Assembly: GCF_001612785.1 (NCBI RefSeq)
Contig: NZ_BDBC01000017.1
Location: forward strand, 186,001-250,000
DNA: 64,000 nt
Reading direction: 5' to 3'
Origin: Nocardia beijingensis NBRC 16342
GTDB lineage: Bacteria > Actinomycetota > Actinomycetes > Mycobacteriales > Mycobacteriaceae
The stretch's first letter is position 1, and every line of letters begins with the position of its first letter. Both the position numbers and the translations under genes were made by a program. Under the pieces are notes generated by a model that saw only the letters and a program-made list of their open reading frames with translations, made no database searches and was not told the origin of the DNA. Shown in pieces: positions 24,834 through 33,117 of this stretch.

Positions 24834-25253
24834 ATGAGTTATGTCGCGCCGGTGGTGATCGGTGTTCTGTACGCACTGGTGATGTCGCTTATCCGGGAAC
24901 CGCATCGGCGCCGTTTCAACGCCATCATGGTCGCCGGAGCCGGAGCCGCCTATCTCAGCGGCGGCGGTTTCGGCGGCTGGGAATTCGTCTTCACGGCCAT
25001 CGTCACCTACTGCGCCTATCGCGGACTGGAGTCCTGGACTTTCATCGGCATCGCCTGGCTCCTGCACACCGCGTGGGACCTGTTGCACCACTGGAAAGGC
25101 AGCCCCATCATCCCCTTCGCCCACGACTCCTCGTTGGGGTGCGCGATTTGTGACCCGGTCATCGCCGTGTGGTGCCTGTTCGGCGGGCGATCCCTTCTGC
25201 GCACGAGGCGGGGCAGGTCAGAGGTCGTCGATATCGATGAGCGCATCCTGTAA
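24834..25253 (+). CDS. DUF6010-like small membrane protein
   Basis: 139 residues. Four hydrophobic segments (YVAPVVIGVLYALVMSLI, FNAIMVAGAGAAYLSGGGFG, FTAIVTYCAYRGLESWTFIG, IAWLLHTAWDLLHHWKG). Conserved look: LLHTAWDLLHHWKG, SSLGCAICDPVIAVWCL. The family is DUF6010 from memory; function unknown. The start MSYVAPVV is preferred because the frame upstream to 24774 is polar and lacks a ribosome site. The 3' end overlaps the convergent LuxR-type gene by 36 bases. Confidence 0.7.
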   Translation: MSYVAPVVIGVLYALVMSLIREPHRRRFNAIMVAGAGAAYLSGGGFGGWEFVFTAIVTYCAYRGLESWTFIGIAWLLHTAWDLLHHWKGSPIIPFAHDSSLGCAICDPVIAVWCLFGGRSLLRTRRGRSEVVDIDERIL

Positions 25254-25502
25254 GGCGCGGGCCACGAGGGCGGCCTTCGTCGGGGCGGGGCGGCCCACCG
25301 CGGCGTACTTGTCCCTGATCCGAGTCAGGTGAGTGTTGACCGTGCCCAGCGAGATGAACAGGCGCTGACCGACTTCCACTTTGGAGTCCGACGCGATCCA
25401 CGCCAGCAGCACCTCGATCTCGCGGCTGCTCAGCACCGGGCGCGGGCGCCGCCCCAGCGGTGCGGGCAGCGGCTCATTTCTGTGATCGAACGCGACACTC
25501 AT
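25218..25502 (-). CDS. Stand-alone LuxR-type HTH protein
   Basis: 94 residues. From LSSREIEVLLAWIASDSKVE then VGQRLFISLGTVNTHLTRIR is a LuxR/FixJ C-terminal HTH, with TVNTHLTRIRDKYAAVGRP as recognition helix and following helix. There is no receiver or ligand domain. AAAGGA precedes the ATG at 25502. Short one-domain LuxR proteins of this kind are common in Nocardia and Rhodococcus and probably bind DNA as dimers on their own. Confidence 0.75.
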   Translation of the reverse strand: MSVAFDHRNEPLPAPLGRRPRPVLSSREIEVLLAWIASDSKVEVGQRLFISLGTVNTHLTRIRDKYAAVGRPAPTKAALVARALQDALIDIDDL

Positions 25503-25706
25503 GAACATTCCTTTGCAGAGCTTTGAATTTCAGCCGCGGCGTTTCAGTCTGCACCCCAATCCAGTTGCGAACGGCAGGAACCGCCAACGTTCGGTCGTAT
25601 ATCCGACCCCACGCCCCCGAACCCCGCGCAACGAAGAATTCCGGTTGGTTTATTGCCCCATTGCGGGGTCTATTCCACCGCTCGACGTTTCCGCGGCCGC
25701 ATACCG

Positions 25707-25744
25707 GCGAAGGCCCTGGCCATCGATGCGACCAGGGCCTTCGC
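25707..25744 (-). terminator. Hairpin terminator after the MFS gene
   Basis: GCGAAGGCCCTGG pairs perfectly with CCAGGGCCTTCGC across a 12-base loop, beginning 15 bases after the stop of the MFS gene on the minus strand. Confidence 0.75.
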
Positions 25745-25759
25745 GGTGTGGAAATCCGT

Positions 25760-27223
25760 TCAGTGCTTGGCGAGTACCGGAGCCGCGGCTTCTGCCTCCT
25801 CCGCGCCCTCCGGGGCGGCGGACCGACCCGGCAGCAGCACCGCCATGACGATCACGATCAGCGCCAGCGCCGCCGAGACGAGGAAGGCCAAGCGCATGCC
25901 GTCGAGGTGCGCGGCGACGAGGTCGGCGCCATCGGCGGCCAGCGAGGTGGCGCGCGCCGACATCACCGTCACCACCAGAGCGGTGCCGAACGCCGCGGCG
26001 ACCTGCTGCAACGTGCCGAGCATGGAACTGCCGTGCGAGTACAGATGCTGCGGCAGCGCACCGAGACCGAGGGTGAACACCGGGGTGAAGGCCGCCGCCA
26101 GCGACACCATCAGCAGGATGTGCAGAGCCAGCAGCTGCCAGTACGGCATGGTCATCGAGATCTGGGTGAACCCGGCCAGGGAGGCGGCGATGCCGATCGA
26201 CCCGGGAATCACCAGCCAGCGACCGCCGAACCGGTCGAACAGGCGGCCGACCGTCGGTCCGAGCAGACCCATCGCCAACCCGCCCGGCATCACCAGCAAG
26301 CCGGTGGCCAACGGGCTCAGCCCACGCAGATTCTGCAGGTACAACGGCAGCAGGATCATCGACCCGAGCATGGCCATGAACGCCACCGACATCAGGATCA
26401 GCGCCTTGGCGTAGGTGCCCGACAGCAGGACGCGCAGATCGAGCAGCGGAGTGCCGGTGCGCTGCAAGCGCAACTGACGCCACACGAACAGGGCGATCAG
26501 CGCCGAGCCCACGGCGATGATGCCGACCGGACCGGCGAAGTCGTCACTTTCGAACCGGCTGAGCCCGAACACCAGGCCACCGAACCCGAGCGCAGCCAGC
26601 GCCACGCTCGCCACATCGATCTGCCCGGCCTGCGGTTCACCGACGTTCTCCAGCTGGCGCAGCCCCAGCCAGGTGATCACACCGGCGATCGGCAGCACCA
26701 ACACGAAAAGCCAACGCCACGAGCCGATTTGCAGCACACCGCCGGAGATCACCGGCCCCATCGCGGGCGCCACCGAGATGGCCAGGGTGACATTGCCCAT
26801 CACCCGGCCGCGGTCGTGCTCGGCCACCACCGTCATCAGTGTGGTCATCAACAGCGGCATCATCACCGCGGTGCCGAAGGCTTGCACGATCCGGCCGAGC
26901 AGCAGCACCGCGAACGACGGCGCGATCGCCGACAACGCGGTGCCCGCCAGGAAGACGCCCATCGCCGCCGCGTACGCCTGCCGGGTGGACACGCGTTGCA
27001 GGAACCAGCCGGTGGTCGGGATGACCGCCGCCATCGTCAGCATGAACGCCGTCGACACCCACTGGGCCGCCCGGTCGGTGATCGCCAGATCCGACATCAA
27101 GCGCGGAATCGCGTTGATCATGATGGTCTCGTTCAGGATCACCACGAAGGTGGCGAGAACCAGCACCCGGATGACGGTCGGAGTCCGCCCTCCCGAGGCT
27201 GGAACGGTTGGTGCGGCGGACAT
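25760..27223 (-). CDS. MFS drug efflux transporter, DHA2 (14-helix) type
   Basis: 487 residues. About 14 hydrophobic segments. Motif A-like region GWFLQRVSTRQAYAAAMGV, motif C-like GPVISGGVLQIGSWRWLF, and the early D1-like phrase VVILNETIMINAIPRLMSDL are typical of EmrB/QacA proton-antiport exporters. GGAGGTATCCG sets the ATG at 27223. It is monocistronic and ends in a hairpin. The 383 bases upstream lead to the TetR gene, which is divergent; a TetR-type site lies near the TetR end, so co-regulation is possible but the pump promoter has no clear copy of it. Confidence 0.88.
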   Translation of the reverse strand: MSAAPTVPASGGRTPTVIRVLVLATFVVILNETIMINAIPRLMSDLAITDRAAQWVSTAFMLTMAAVIPTTGWFLQRVSTRQAYAAAMGVFLAGTALSAIAPSFAVLLLGRIVQAFGTAVMMPLLMTTLMTVVAEHDRGRVMGNVTLAISVAPAMGPVISGGVLQIGSWRWLFVLVLPIAGVITWLGLRQLENVGEPQAGQIDVASVALAALGFGGLVFGLSRFESDDFAGPVGIIAVGSALIALFVWRQLRLQRTGTPLLDLRVLLSGTYAKALILMSVAFMAMLGSMILLPLYLQNLRGLSPLATGLLVMPGGLAMGLLGPTVGRLFDRFGGRWLVIPGSIGIAASLAGFTQISMTMPYWQLLALHILLMVSLAAAFTPVFTLGLGALPQHLYSHGSSMLGTLQQVAAAFGTALVVTVMSARATSLAADGADLVAAHLDGMRLAFLVSAALALIVIVMAVLLPGRSAAPEGAEEAEAAAPVLAKH

Positions 27224-27550
27224 CGGATACCTCCGGAGGCATGGGTCGTTGACAGAACGTGTGGCCCGTTGCCGAGTCACCGGATCGCGTCCCGGCGCCA
27301 CAGCGGTAGAGACGTCGTCACTCGGTCGAACTCATCGGGCGCGGGTCAGTATTCCGCCCGGCACCGACAGAAATCACCTGGTTTTCCCGCCGACCGACTG
27401 CGCAATCTACCCTTGAACCGCTGGTCAACAGCCCGCGACCGCTTCCGCCGAAACCAAATCGTGAGCCTGGTCACTACCTCCGCCGCCGAGGAAAACGGCT
27501 ACCGCGCCTTCGTTCAGCCCCACAATCGACCGCCGTGTCTGCCAAACGTT
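27224..27550. other. Intergenic region between MFS pump and TetR genes
   Basis: About 330 bases with no supported gene. It should hold the pump promoter. I see no close copy of the 21-bp operator in it beyond the one at 27551. Confidence 0.5.
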
Positions 27551-27571
27551 TTCTTGAGGGCTGTCCAAGAT
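27551..27571. promoter_or_regulatory. 21-bp TetR operator (copy 1), TetR promoter
   Basis: TTCTTGA-N7-CCAAGAT. Arms match those of two sites upstream of the hydrolase gene (29369, 29414). It ends 34 bases before the TetR start, implying autoregulation. Confidence 0.7.
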
Positions 27572-27605
27572 AGGCTGGTTCGCAGGACGCGAGTCAGGAC
27601 TGGTG

Positions 27606-28166
27606 ATGCCGAGAAACAGACGCCCCCGCGATCGGGAGGAGAAGCGCGCCGAGATCGTCGCTGCCGCGCGGCGGTTGTTCACCGAACAGGGATACGACGC
27701 AGTTGCGGTGAGCAGAATCGCCCAGGAGGCCGGGGTGGTTTCGAACACGCTGTACTGGTATTTCCAGGACAAGGACGCGGTCTTGACAGCGGTGCTGGAG
27801 GAGGTCCTGGCCGACTCGATGGCCCGGTACGGTGAGATCCTCGACACCGACATTGTCGATCGACTGGTATGGGTCGTCGCCGAGTTGGAGCACGTGAGCC
27901 GCTTGGTGACCACTGTTCACGCTCGCGCGAAGGAGTCCGAGGCTGTTCGGGACTGGCATGAGGCGTTTCACGCGTTGACCGAAGGCTTGTTTCGGGCAGA
28001 TCTGACCGAGATCGGGGTTCCCGAGAACGAGTTGGACGCGATGACCTCGATCGGGGTGTTCGTGGTCGAGGGACTTCTGATGCATCCGGTCGACGATGAG
28101 CGCAAGCGCGCGGTGATGGAAACGCTGATCCAGAGCGCCCGCGGAATGGCGGTAGCCGCCCGCTGA
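27606..28166 (+). CDS. TetR family regulator
   Basis: 186 residues. N-terminal HTH: EKRAEIVAAARRLFTEQGYD then AVAVSRIAQEAGVVSNTLYW and YFQDKDAVL, a textbook TetR helix-turn-helix. The C-terminal ligand domain (about residues 60-186) is helical. The start is ATG at 27606, with GTG at 27603 possible. The shared 21-bp palindrome before itself and before the alpha/beta hydrolase gene makes it the probable repressor of that gene, which ends 47 bases away in convergent orientation. Confidence 0.9.
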   Translation: MPRNRRPRDREEKRAEIVAAARRLFTEQGYDAVAVSRIAQEAGVVSNTLYWYFQDKDAVLTAVLEEVLADSMARYGEILDTDIVDRLVWVVAELEHVSRLVTTVHARAKESEAVRDWHEAFHALTEGLFRADLTEIGVPENELDAMTSIGVFVVEGLLMHPVDDERKRAVMETLIQSARGMAVAAR

Positions 28167-28213
28167 TGTAGTCAGCGGGCGGCTGCGCAAGCTGCGCGCC
28201 GTGTCGTGCGGGT

Positions 28214-29338
28214 CTAGGTCGCGGCGTGGGCGGTGTTGGCGAATTGCTTCGCCAGGAAGTCGAGCTGGTCGCGGACAGCGTCTTCGAAATAGGTGCCGAG
28301 GTAGATGTCGAAGTGGTCGCAGGGGTAGGTCTTCACGTGGACATGAGCCAGACCCTGCGCGCGGAGCTTGGTGTTTTTGGCGGGGGCGGCAGCGTCGTTG
28401 TCACATACGCACAGCAGGGTTGGAACACTGGAGTGGGCCATGGCACGGCCGGGACGGTAGAGCGGTAGCCGCAACACCAAGCGGGCGGCCAGCGCATTGG
28501 CGGCGTCGAAGTCGTTGTCCGGGCCTCGTAGCACGCCCCACATCGAGTCGCGGCCCACCGTGGTGACGGGCTCGCGTTCGTCGTCGGCGATGGTCAGTTC
28601 GATGTTCTCCGACACCCGCGCGCGAACCGTGGGCAACCACCTCAGGAGTGCGCTGGAGCGCCGGGAAATCCGGGTACCGGCCGGCAGTAGCGCCGACGCG
28701 CCCGCCATGGCGCCGGGCGAGGCCACGAATGCGGGCATCCACGAGGTTCCGGCCATCGGCATGAGAATGGGCCTGATACCGAGCCAGGAGCATGCGGTGT
28801 CGAGGATGCCCGCAGCCATCAGCGCGACAGCGCTCAACGACCCGGTCCGCAGTCGTGAGATCAGCGAGGCTGGTCCGTCGGTAAAGGGGCATTGAGCGAC
28901 GATGGCTGCGATTTGTGGGTCGCGGCTCCCGACCTGCAGGACGTGTCCACCACCGAATGAGGTGCCCCACAACGCGATCCGTTCGACATCGACCTCGGGC
29001 ATGGTGCGCGCGAAGGCCACAGCGGCATGCCAGTCCGCGAGTTGGCGACCGATGTCGAGGAGCTGGCGCGGCTGTCCGCCGCTGGCCCCGAGGTGGCGGT
29101 AGTCGAAGACCAGCACCGACCAGCCGTTCGCGGCGAACCGTTCGGCGAACGCCGCCAGGCGCATCTCGCGCACCGCTCCCAACCCGTGCCCCATGATCAC
29201 CATCGGTCGAGGCTCGGACGCGCCGGGTGTGGTGTACAACCACGCCGCGCACGGCACGCCGCCGGAGATGAACTCCACATCGCGCCGCTGAATCGCTGCG
29301 GTGGTATCACCTCGATCGATCGACTCGTCGGTAGCCAT
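28214..29338 (-). CDS. Alpha/beta hydrolase with large cap
   Basis: 374 residues. N-terminal strand block VEFISGGVPCAAWLYTTPG, oxyanion region VIMGHGLGAVREM, VLVFDYRHLGASGG, nucleophile Ser in ALWGTSFGGGHVLQVG, a cap around 185-255, then TLLCVCDNDAAAP and the catalytic His in YPCDHFDIYLG. It resembles S15/COG1073 peptidase-like or acetyl xylan esterase-type hydrolases. Its promoter has two copies of the TetR operator, so it is likely induced by a substrate that releases the neighbouring TetR protein. Confidence 0.85.
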   Translation of the reverse strand: MATDESIDRGDTTAAIQRRDVEFISGGVPCAAWLYTTPGASEPRPMVIMGHGLGAVREMRLAAFAERFAANGWSVLVFDYRHLGASGGQPRQLLDIGRQLADWHAAVAFARTMPEVDVERIALWGTSFGGGHVLQVGSRDPQIAAIVAQCPFTDGPASLISRLRTGSLSAVALMAAGILDTACSWLGIRPILMPMAGTSWMPAFVASPGAMAGASALLPAGTRISRRSSALLRWLPTVRARVSENIELTIADDEREPVTTVGRDSMWGVLRGPDNDFDAANALAARLVLRLPLYRPGRAMAHSSVPTLLCVCDNDAAAPAKNTKLRAQGLAHVHVKTYPCDHFDIYLGTYFEDAVRDQLDFLAKQFANTAHAAT

Positions 29339-29368
29339 AGGTGATCCTTCCGCTCAGTGAACCCAGCG

Positions 29369-29389
29369 CTCTTGAACGTCGCCCAAGAA
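29369..29389. promoter_or_regulatory. 21-bp TetR operator (copy 2)
   Basis: CTCTTGA-N7-CCAAGAA, with the same arm spacing as copies 1 and 3. It lies 31 bases upstream of the hydrolase start codon on the minus strand. Confidence 0.65.
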
Positions 29390-29413
29390 CTGTGCCGCGA
29401 CCACGGTAGGTAT

Positions 29414-29434
29414 TTCTTGAACGCCAGTCAAGAA
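29414..29434. promoter_or_regulatory. 21-bp TetR operator (copy 3), perfect palindrome
   Basis: TTCTTGA-N7-TCAAGAA with perfect seven-base arms. It is 45 bases from copy 2, about four helical turns, on the same face. It is the best copy of the three and probably the strongest site. Confidence 0.75.
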
Positions 29435-29624
29435 GGTGGGACGCAGTCGAGGACCCTCGGTAGGCCAGGACGAGCTTTCGTCACGCAGCTGCTGCCGCCG
29501 GGCGGGGACCGCAACACGGCCGATGGCTCGACAGATGCCTGGCTTCGGCTCGCGGCCTGCATCGATGTTGGCGAGCCGGCCGCAAGTCAGGGCACCGCTA
29601 GGGTGCGAGCGGATACGAGGTCGC

Positions 29625-30149
29625 GTGGTCGAGGACCAGTACTTCGGTGGTCTCGGGCGCGAGGTTGTTCAGCAGCTGGCAATGCATGTTCTGGTGTGCG
29701 GTCGCCAGACCGGCCTGGTCTGCCTCGATCTGGTCGAAGCCCAGCACACGGTTCGACTCTCCTATGAGCGCGGCCAGGTCCTGCCGATCAACGCGGGCGC
29801 GGCGGCCGAAGTCCTGCTGGCCTGGGCCGACCCCGACGAGGTCACCTCGGTACTGGAACAGGCGCCGCTCGAACGTTTTACCGCCAAGACTCTGACCGAT
29901 CCCGCAGCGCTGCGCGCGCGACTGTCTCGCATCCGCAAAGCCGGAATCGCGGTATCACAGGGCGAACTGGACCCCCACATCCTCGGTGTGGCCGCACCAG
30001 TACGAAATGCCGCGGGTTCGGTCTGCGCCGCGGTCAGCGTCGCCGCCCTCGCCGCCCGCGTGCCCCGCACCCAGCTGCGCGAGGTCGAGTCCGCAGTGAA
30101 AGACGCGGCCGCGGCGATCCCACGCCAGCTCGAACTTCGCGACGCCTGA
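29625..30149 (+). pseudogene. IclR family regulator remnant lacking the HTH
   Basis: About 174 residues matching only the effector domain: LVCLDLVEAQHTVRLSYERG, VLPINAGAAAEVLLAW, RIRKAGIAVSQGELDPHILG, VAAPVRNAAGSVCAAVSVAA. No helix-turn-helix can be found in any frame of the 270 bases upstream, so the DNA-binding half is lost. A GTG at 29625 could still start a domain-only protein. It lies just outside the island, and its loss may predate or accompany the island insertion. Confidence 0.55.
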
Positions 30150-30215
30150 TCATCAGATGTGCATACCGACGAAATTCAGGAAGGAATTTTCTCGGTCGCA
30201 GCCCGCATACGAAAA

Positions 30216-30246
30216 CAGGTCAGGCACGGTTACCGTGCCTGACCTG
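30216..30246 (-). terminator. Original terminator of tRNA-Asn, now at the island's far end
   Basis: CAGGTCAGGCACGGT pairs with ACCGTGCCTGACCTG, and on the minus strand it is followed by TTTT. It sits 16 bases past the partial tRNA copy, where the chromosome's own tRNA terminator would lie before the island inserted. Confidence 0.7.
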
Positions 30247-30262
30247 CTGTTTCTGCTCCCCC

Positions 30263-30292
30263 TCTGGACTCGAACCAGAAACCTGCCGATTA
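30263..30292 (-). repeat. att copy: 3' part of tRNA-Asn
   Basis: 30 bases identical to positions 45516-45545 of the intact tRNA-Asn, in the same orientation; next to it the acceptor end is present with one base missing. It covers the T arm, variable loop and the 3' half of the anticodon stem. This is the classical footprint of tyrosine-integrase insertion into a tRNA 3' end. It is not a functional tRNA. Confidence 0.85.
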
Positions 30293-30631
30293 CGAGTTCC
30301 CGTCAAGACACAGGTGATACCCAAGTATTGGTGTAGGCATGCGGTTATGGGGTCAAGTGGGAACGCACGACATCTCGATGCACCCTGCAGGTTCACGTGC
30401 AGACATCCCTGTAGCTGCCCCGAATGTTTGGCGAAAATTTGGGGAGGGGTCGAATCCGAACACCACGCTGCCGACCATCGGCGTGCTGGCCGCGGCAGAT
30501 GACCGGACAGCAGAGCTCGTGCATCCCCGAACGCTCGCAGCGGACGAGATGGGCGGTCGACATCGGATGCCCGTCGCCAAAGCTTCTGCGCCACGTTGTC
30601 GAAGGTTCTCCGCTCGGGTGCTTGCTCCGAT
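30293..30631. other. Island left end, no supported gene
   Basis: About 340 bases between the att copy and the first cargo gene. Overlapping frames on both strands are present but without ribosome sites or motifs. No element ends recognised. Confidence 0.5.
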
Positions 30632-31270
30632 TCAGTCGATCAACATTCCGCGGCTGACCCAGCCGTAGGCATCGACCATGGACCACTTGGAGTCATCGAA
30701 GACCATTTCAACCGCCGATTGCGGAAGTGGAAACTTCGAGTCCGAGGATCTGGCCGCCCACAGCGACGCGAACAAGGTTGCTTCGCCGAGCGCCGACAAT
30801 TGGGCGCTGATCTTTTCAGCTACGTCGATGATCAGCTTATGAAGCAGCTCCTGACCGCCCTCGTCTTCGAGATCTATTTCATTGTCCAGCTCGCCGACGT
30901 CCCCTCCATACTCCACGGATTCAAAGTAACCGGGGCTCTCATATGTCTCCGCCAGCTTGCCGACCAGCCAGGAAGCGTCGATCAAAGGGTGGTCGCCGAC
31001 GGCGGTGCTCACGCCGTATCGCCAGTCGTCCTCATACCCCTCGTCGAATGCCCTGGCGAAGAACGTGCGCGTGATCGCCCAGAGCGCTACAGCATGGACC
31101 GCCGCCTCGTTATGGGCCGCGGCGTCGTCGGCCGCCGTGAGGCCAGCGGATTCCAGCATGCTCCATGCGTATCGATACCATCCGCGTTCGCCATCGTCCT
31201 CATACCAAGTCCAGCCGAGCTCGTCCAAAACCGGCTCAACCTGATCAAAGGTAATGTTCGTGGTAGCCAA
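30632..31270 (-). CDS. Island hypothetical protein (TTG start)
   Basis: 212 residues, acidic and aromatic-rich: FDQVEPVLDELGWTWYEDDG then WYRYAWSMLESAGL, VALWAITRTFFARAFDEG, DEGGQELLHKLIIDVAEKIS and a closing WSMVDAYGWVSRGMLID. No signal or membrane segment. The TTG at 31270 is chosen because AAGGAGGGGCAA stands directly before it and the next in-frame upstream codons are Arg-rich and unlikely. No family recognised. It is the last same-strand gene of the defence cluster, 261 bases after the kinase, so it may be a separate transcript. Confidence 0.6.
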   Translation of the reverse strand: MATTNITFDQVEPVLDELGWTWYEDDGERGWYRYAWSMLESAGLTAADDAAAHNEAAVHAVALWAITRTFFARAFDEGYEDDWRYGVSTAVGDHPLIDASWLVGKLAETYESPGYFESVEYGGDVGELDNEIDLEDEGGQELLHKLIIDVAEKISAQLSALGEATLFASLWAARSSDSKFPLPQSAVEMVFDDSKWSMVDAYGWVSRGMLID

Positions 31271-31531
31271 TTGCCCCTCCTTGTTGCCATGGACCCGTGC
31301 GCGACAGCCGCGTCGGTTCGTGCCGGACTCATGCGTTGAAAGTTGGTGCCGGCGTGTGGTCGAGGACCTACACGTGGTGTGGGGATTATGACCCTTGTAT
31401 CCGAATCCAGTATCGGCTCCGGCCGAGAGTCTCCATCGGGTCTGGCTCTTAAAAGAGCGTCGATCGGCCAAGCGGCACACAGATCGCGATAGGTGGCCGA
31501 TTTCTGCGGAGGCTTCGGCGTCGAAAAGTTG

Positions 31532-33085
31532 TCAGGCCCTGTCACCCTCCGCTCTACCGTTCAGGTGAGCGATCCGCTTGTCGATGCTGGCGACTCGCAC
31601 AGACTCGGGTCCGTGTTCGGCAGCGACGCCAGCTCGGAGTTGCTGGTACTCGACGAGGGCTTCCTCGGTTCGCCCTTCAGCTTCGTGCATCGCCGCGATC
31701 AGGTATCGGACTTCGTAGCGACGGTCGTGTGCTTGATCGTCGTGCTGCCGGGTTGCGTTATGCAGGTAGAAGATTAGATGAGGAAGTGCCTTGTTGGGTT
31801 CGCCGAGAGCTGCATGCGCCGAGCCGGTGAGAAACGCACAGTCGAGGCTGAAGTAGCCGTCGGGCTCGTATTGACGGACTTGCTGGGCGACGAACTCCAG
31901 GTGCGATATCGCTGTTCGGAACCGGTTCGCGAAATACAGTGCAGTGCCAAGGTAATGACGAAGGACCAAAAGGTTCAAGGAGCCGGCACGCCGCTCGGCC
32001 AAAGTGTTTTCGAGCAGGTCAATCGCCTGCTGAAATTGTTCTTGTCGAAAGAGTTCCTGGACCGCAGCCTCCAGTAAATCGAACTCGGCACGGCTGAGAG
32101 ATCGACCCGGTTGTGGGGTCGGACGGGACGCAGCGAGAGTCAGCAGCGGGCTGCGGAACTGGCGAGTGGGGTCCCGATGACCGCCGGTTGTGCCCTCAGC
32201 CGCCGCCCAGGGCCGTAGCGCGTCGTACACGCCGTTGGCGCTTGGGCGCTTCCGAGGGTCGACAGACATCATGGCAGTTATGAGCTCGTCGATTTCGGCG
32301 GGAACATTGGCCCGGCGGGAAGCTGCGGAAGGGCGGGGCGAATTGTGGTGCTGCGTACGGAGTGACCGACCGTCGGAGTGGTGGGGGAATGGAGGATCTC
32401 CGGTGATCGCTTCGTAAAGGACGCATCCCAGCGAGTAGATATCGGCGGCTGGGGTGACTGGTTCCCAGTTGAACTGCTCGGGCGACATGTACAGCGGGGT
32501 GCCTACCGTTCGATCGACCTGTGTCAGGCGGGGCAGTGTGCCGGCTCCTCGAAGCAGGGCGATCCCGAAGTCGAGCGTCTTCACGGTACCGTCGTCGAGC
32601 ACCATGATGTTGGTGGGCTTGATGTCGCGGTGAACGATGTCGGCGTTGTGGACGCAATCGAGGGCGGCGGCCACTTGGGCGCCGACGGCGGCGACCCATT
32701 CCACGCTCGGTAATGTCTCGGCGAAGTCAGTCTCGAGGAGGTGTGCCAAGGTGGCCCCGCGCAGCAGCTGCATCACCAGCCACTGTCGACGGAGCCCGTC
32801 CTCTTCCTGACCGGTGTCGAACACGGCTGGAATGCCTGGATGCTCAAGGGCTGCCATGGTCCGTACTTCGCGGACGAACCTGGTTCGGTCGGCTTGCTGC
32901 TGATCGAAGATCGCCGCATTCTCTGGGCTATCTGCGGCAATGTCGCCTATCTTCAGAAACTTGATCGCGACCGGCCGGTCGAGGCGCTCATCGTGCCCGT
33001 AGAGGACTTCGCTCATGCCGCCCCGCCCGACGACGCCTCGCACCCGGTAGCGCTGTGCGAGGAGCCATCCCTCGTCGTCTGTCAC
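31532..33085 (-). CDS. Cytoplasmic Ser/Thr protein kinase with TPR-like tail
   Basis: 517 residues. The kinase is complete: glycine loop VGRGGMSEV (20-27), Lys42 in VAIKFLK, catalytic Asp154 in IVHRDIKPTN, Asp172 in LDFGIA, the P+1 region GTPLYMSPEQF, and DIYSLGCVLYE. From about residue 330, helical repeats (FDLLEAAVQELFRQEQFQQA, LNLLVLRHYLGTALYFANRF, CAFLTGSAHAALGEPNKALP) form a TPR-like tail. There is no transmembrane helix, unlike PknB-type kinases. It starts 32 bases after hsdR ends, on the same strand, so it is very likely in the hsd operon. Kinases occur in BREX/Pgl and Stk2 phage defence; its own target is unknown. Confidence 0.88.
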   Translation of the reverse strand: MTDDEGWLLAQRYRVRGVVGRGGMSEVLYGHDERLDRPVAIKFLKIGDIAADSPENAAIFDQQQADRTRFVREVRTMAALEHPGIPAVFDTGQEEDGLRRQWLVMQLLRGATLAHLLETDFAETLPSVEWVAAVGAQVAAALDCVHNADIVHRDIKPTNIMVLDDGTVKTLDFGIALLRGAGTLPRLTQVDRTVGTPLYMSPEQFNWEPVTPAADIYSLGCVLYEAITGDPPFPHHSDGRSLRTQHHNSPRPSAASRRANVPAEIDELITAMMSVDPRKRPSANGVYDALRPWAAAEGTTGGHRDPTRQFRSPLLTLAASRPTPQPGRSLSRAEFDLLEAAVQELFRQEQFQQAIDLLENTLAERRAGSLNLLVLRHYLGTALYFANRFRTAISHLEFVAQQVRQYEPDGYFSLDCAFLTGSAHAALGEPNKALPHLIFYLHNATRQHDDQAHDRRYEVRYLIAAMHEAEGRTEEALVEYQQLRAGVAAEHGPESVRVASIDKRIAHLNGRAEGDRA

Positions 33086-33117
33086 CCTGATTCCCTGCTC
33101 TGTCTCTTTGGTTTAGA

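Noticed and set aside
25523..27835. Long plus-strand frame of 770 codons over the MFS gene
   Set aside because: It is antisense to a textbook 14-helix transporter, Arg/His/Gln-rich, without any motif or ribosome site. High GC makes such shadows common.
30255..30300. A second tRNA-Asn gene
   Set aside because: Only the 3' part is present and one acceptor base is missing; it cannot fold as a tRNA. It is an attachment-site copy.
31532..33085. The kinase as a PglW of a BREX type 2 system
   Set aside because: It is too short (517 residues), and no PglZ, PglY or BrxC-like gene is in the island.
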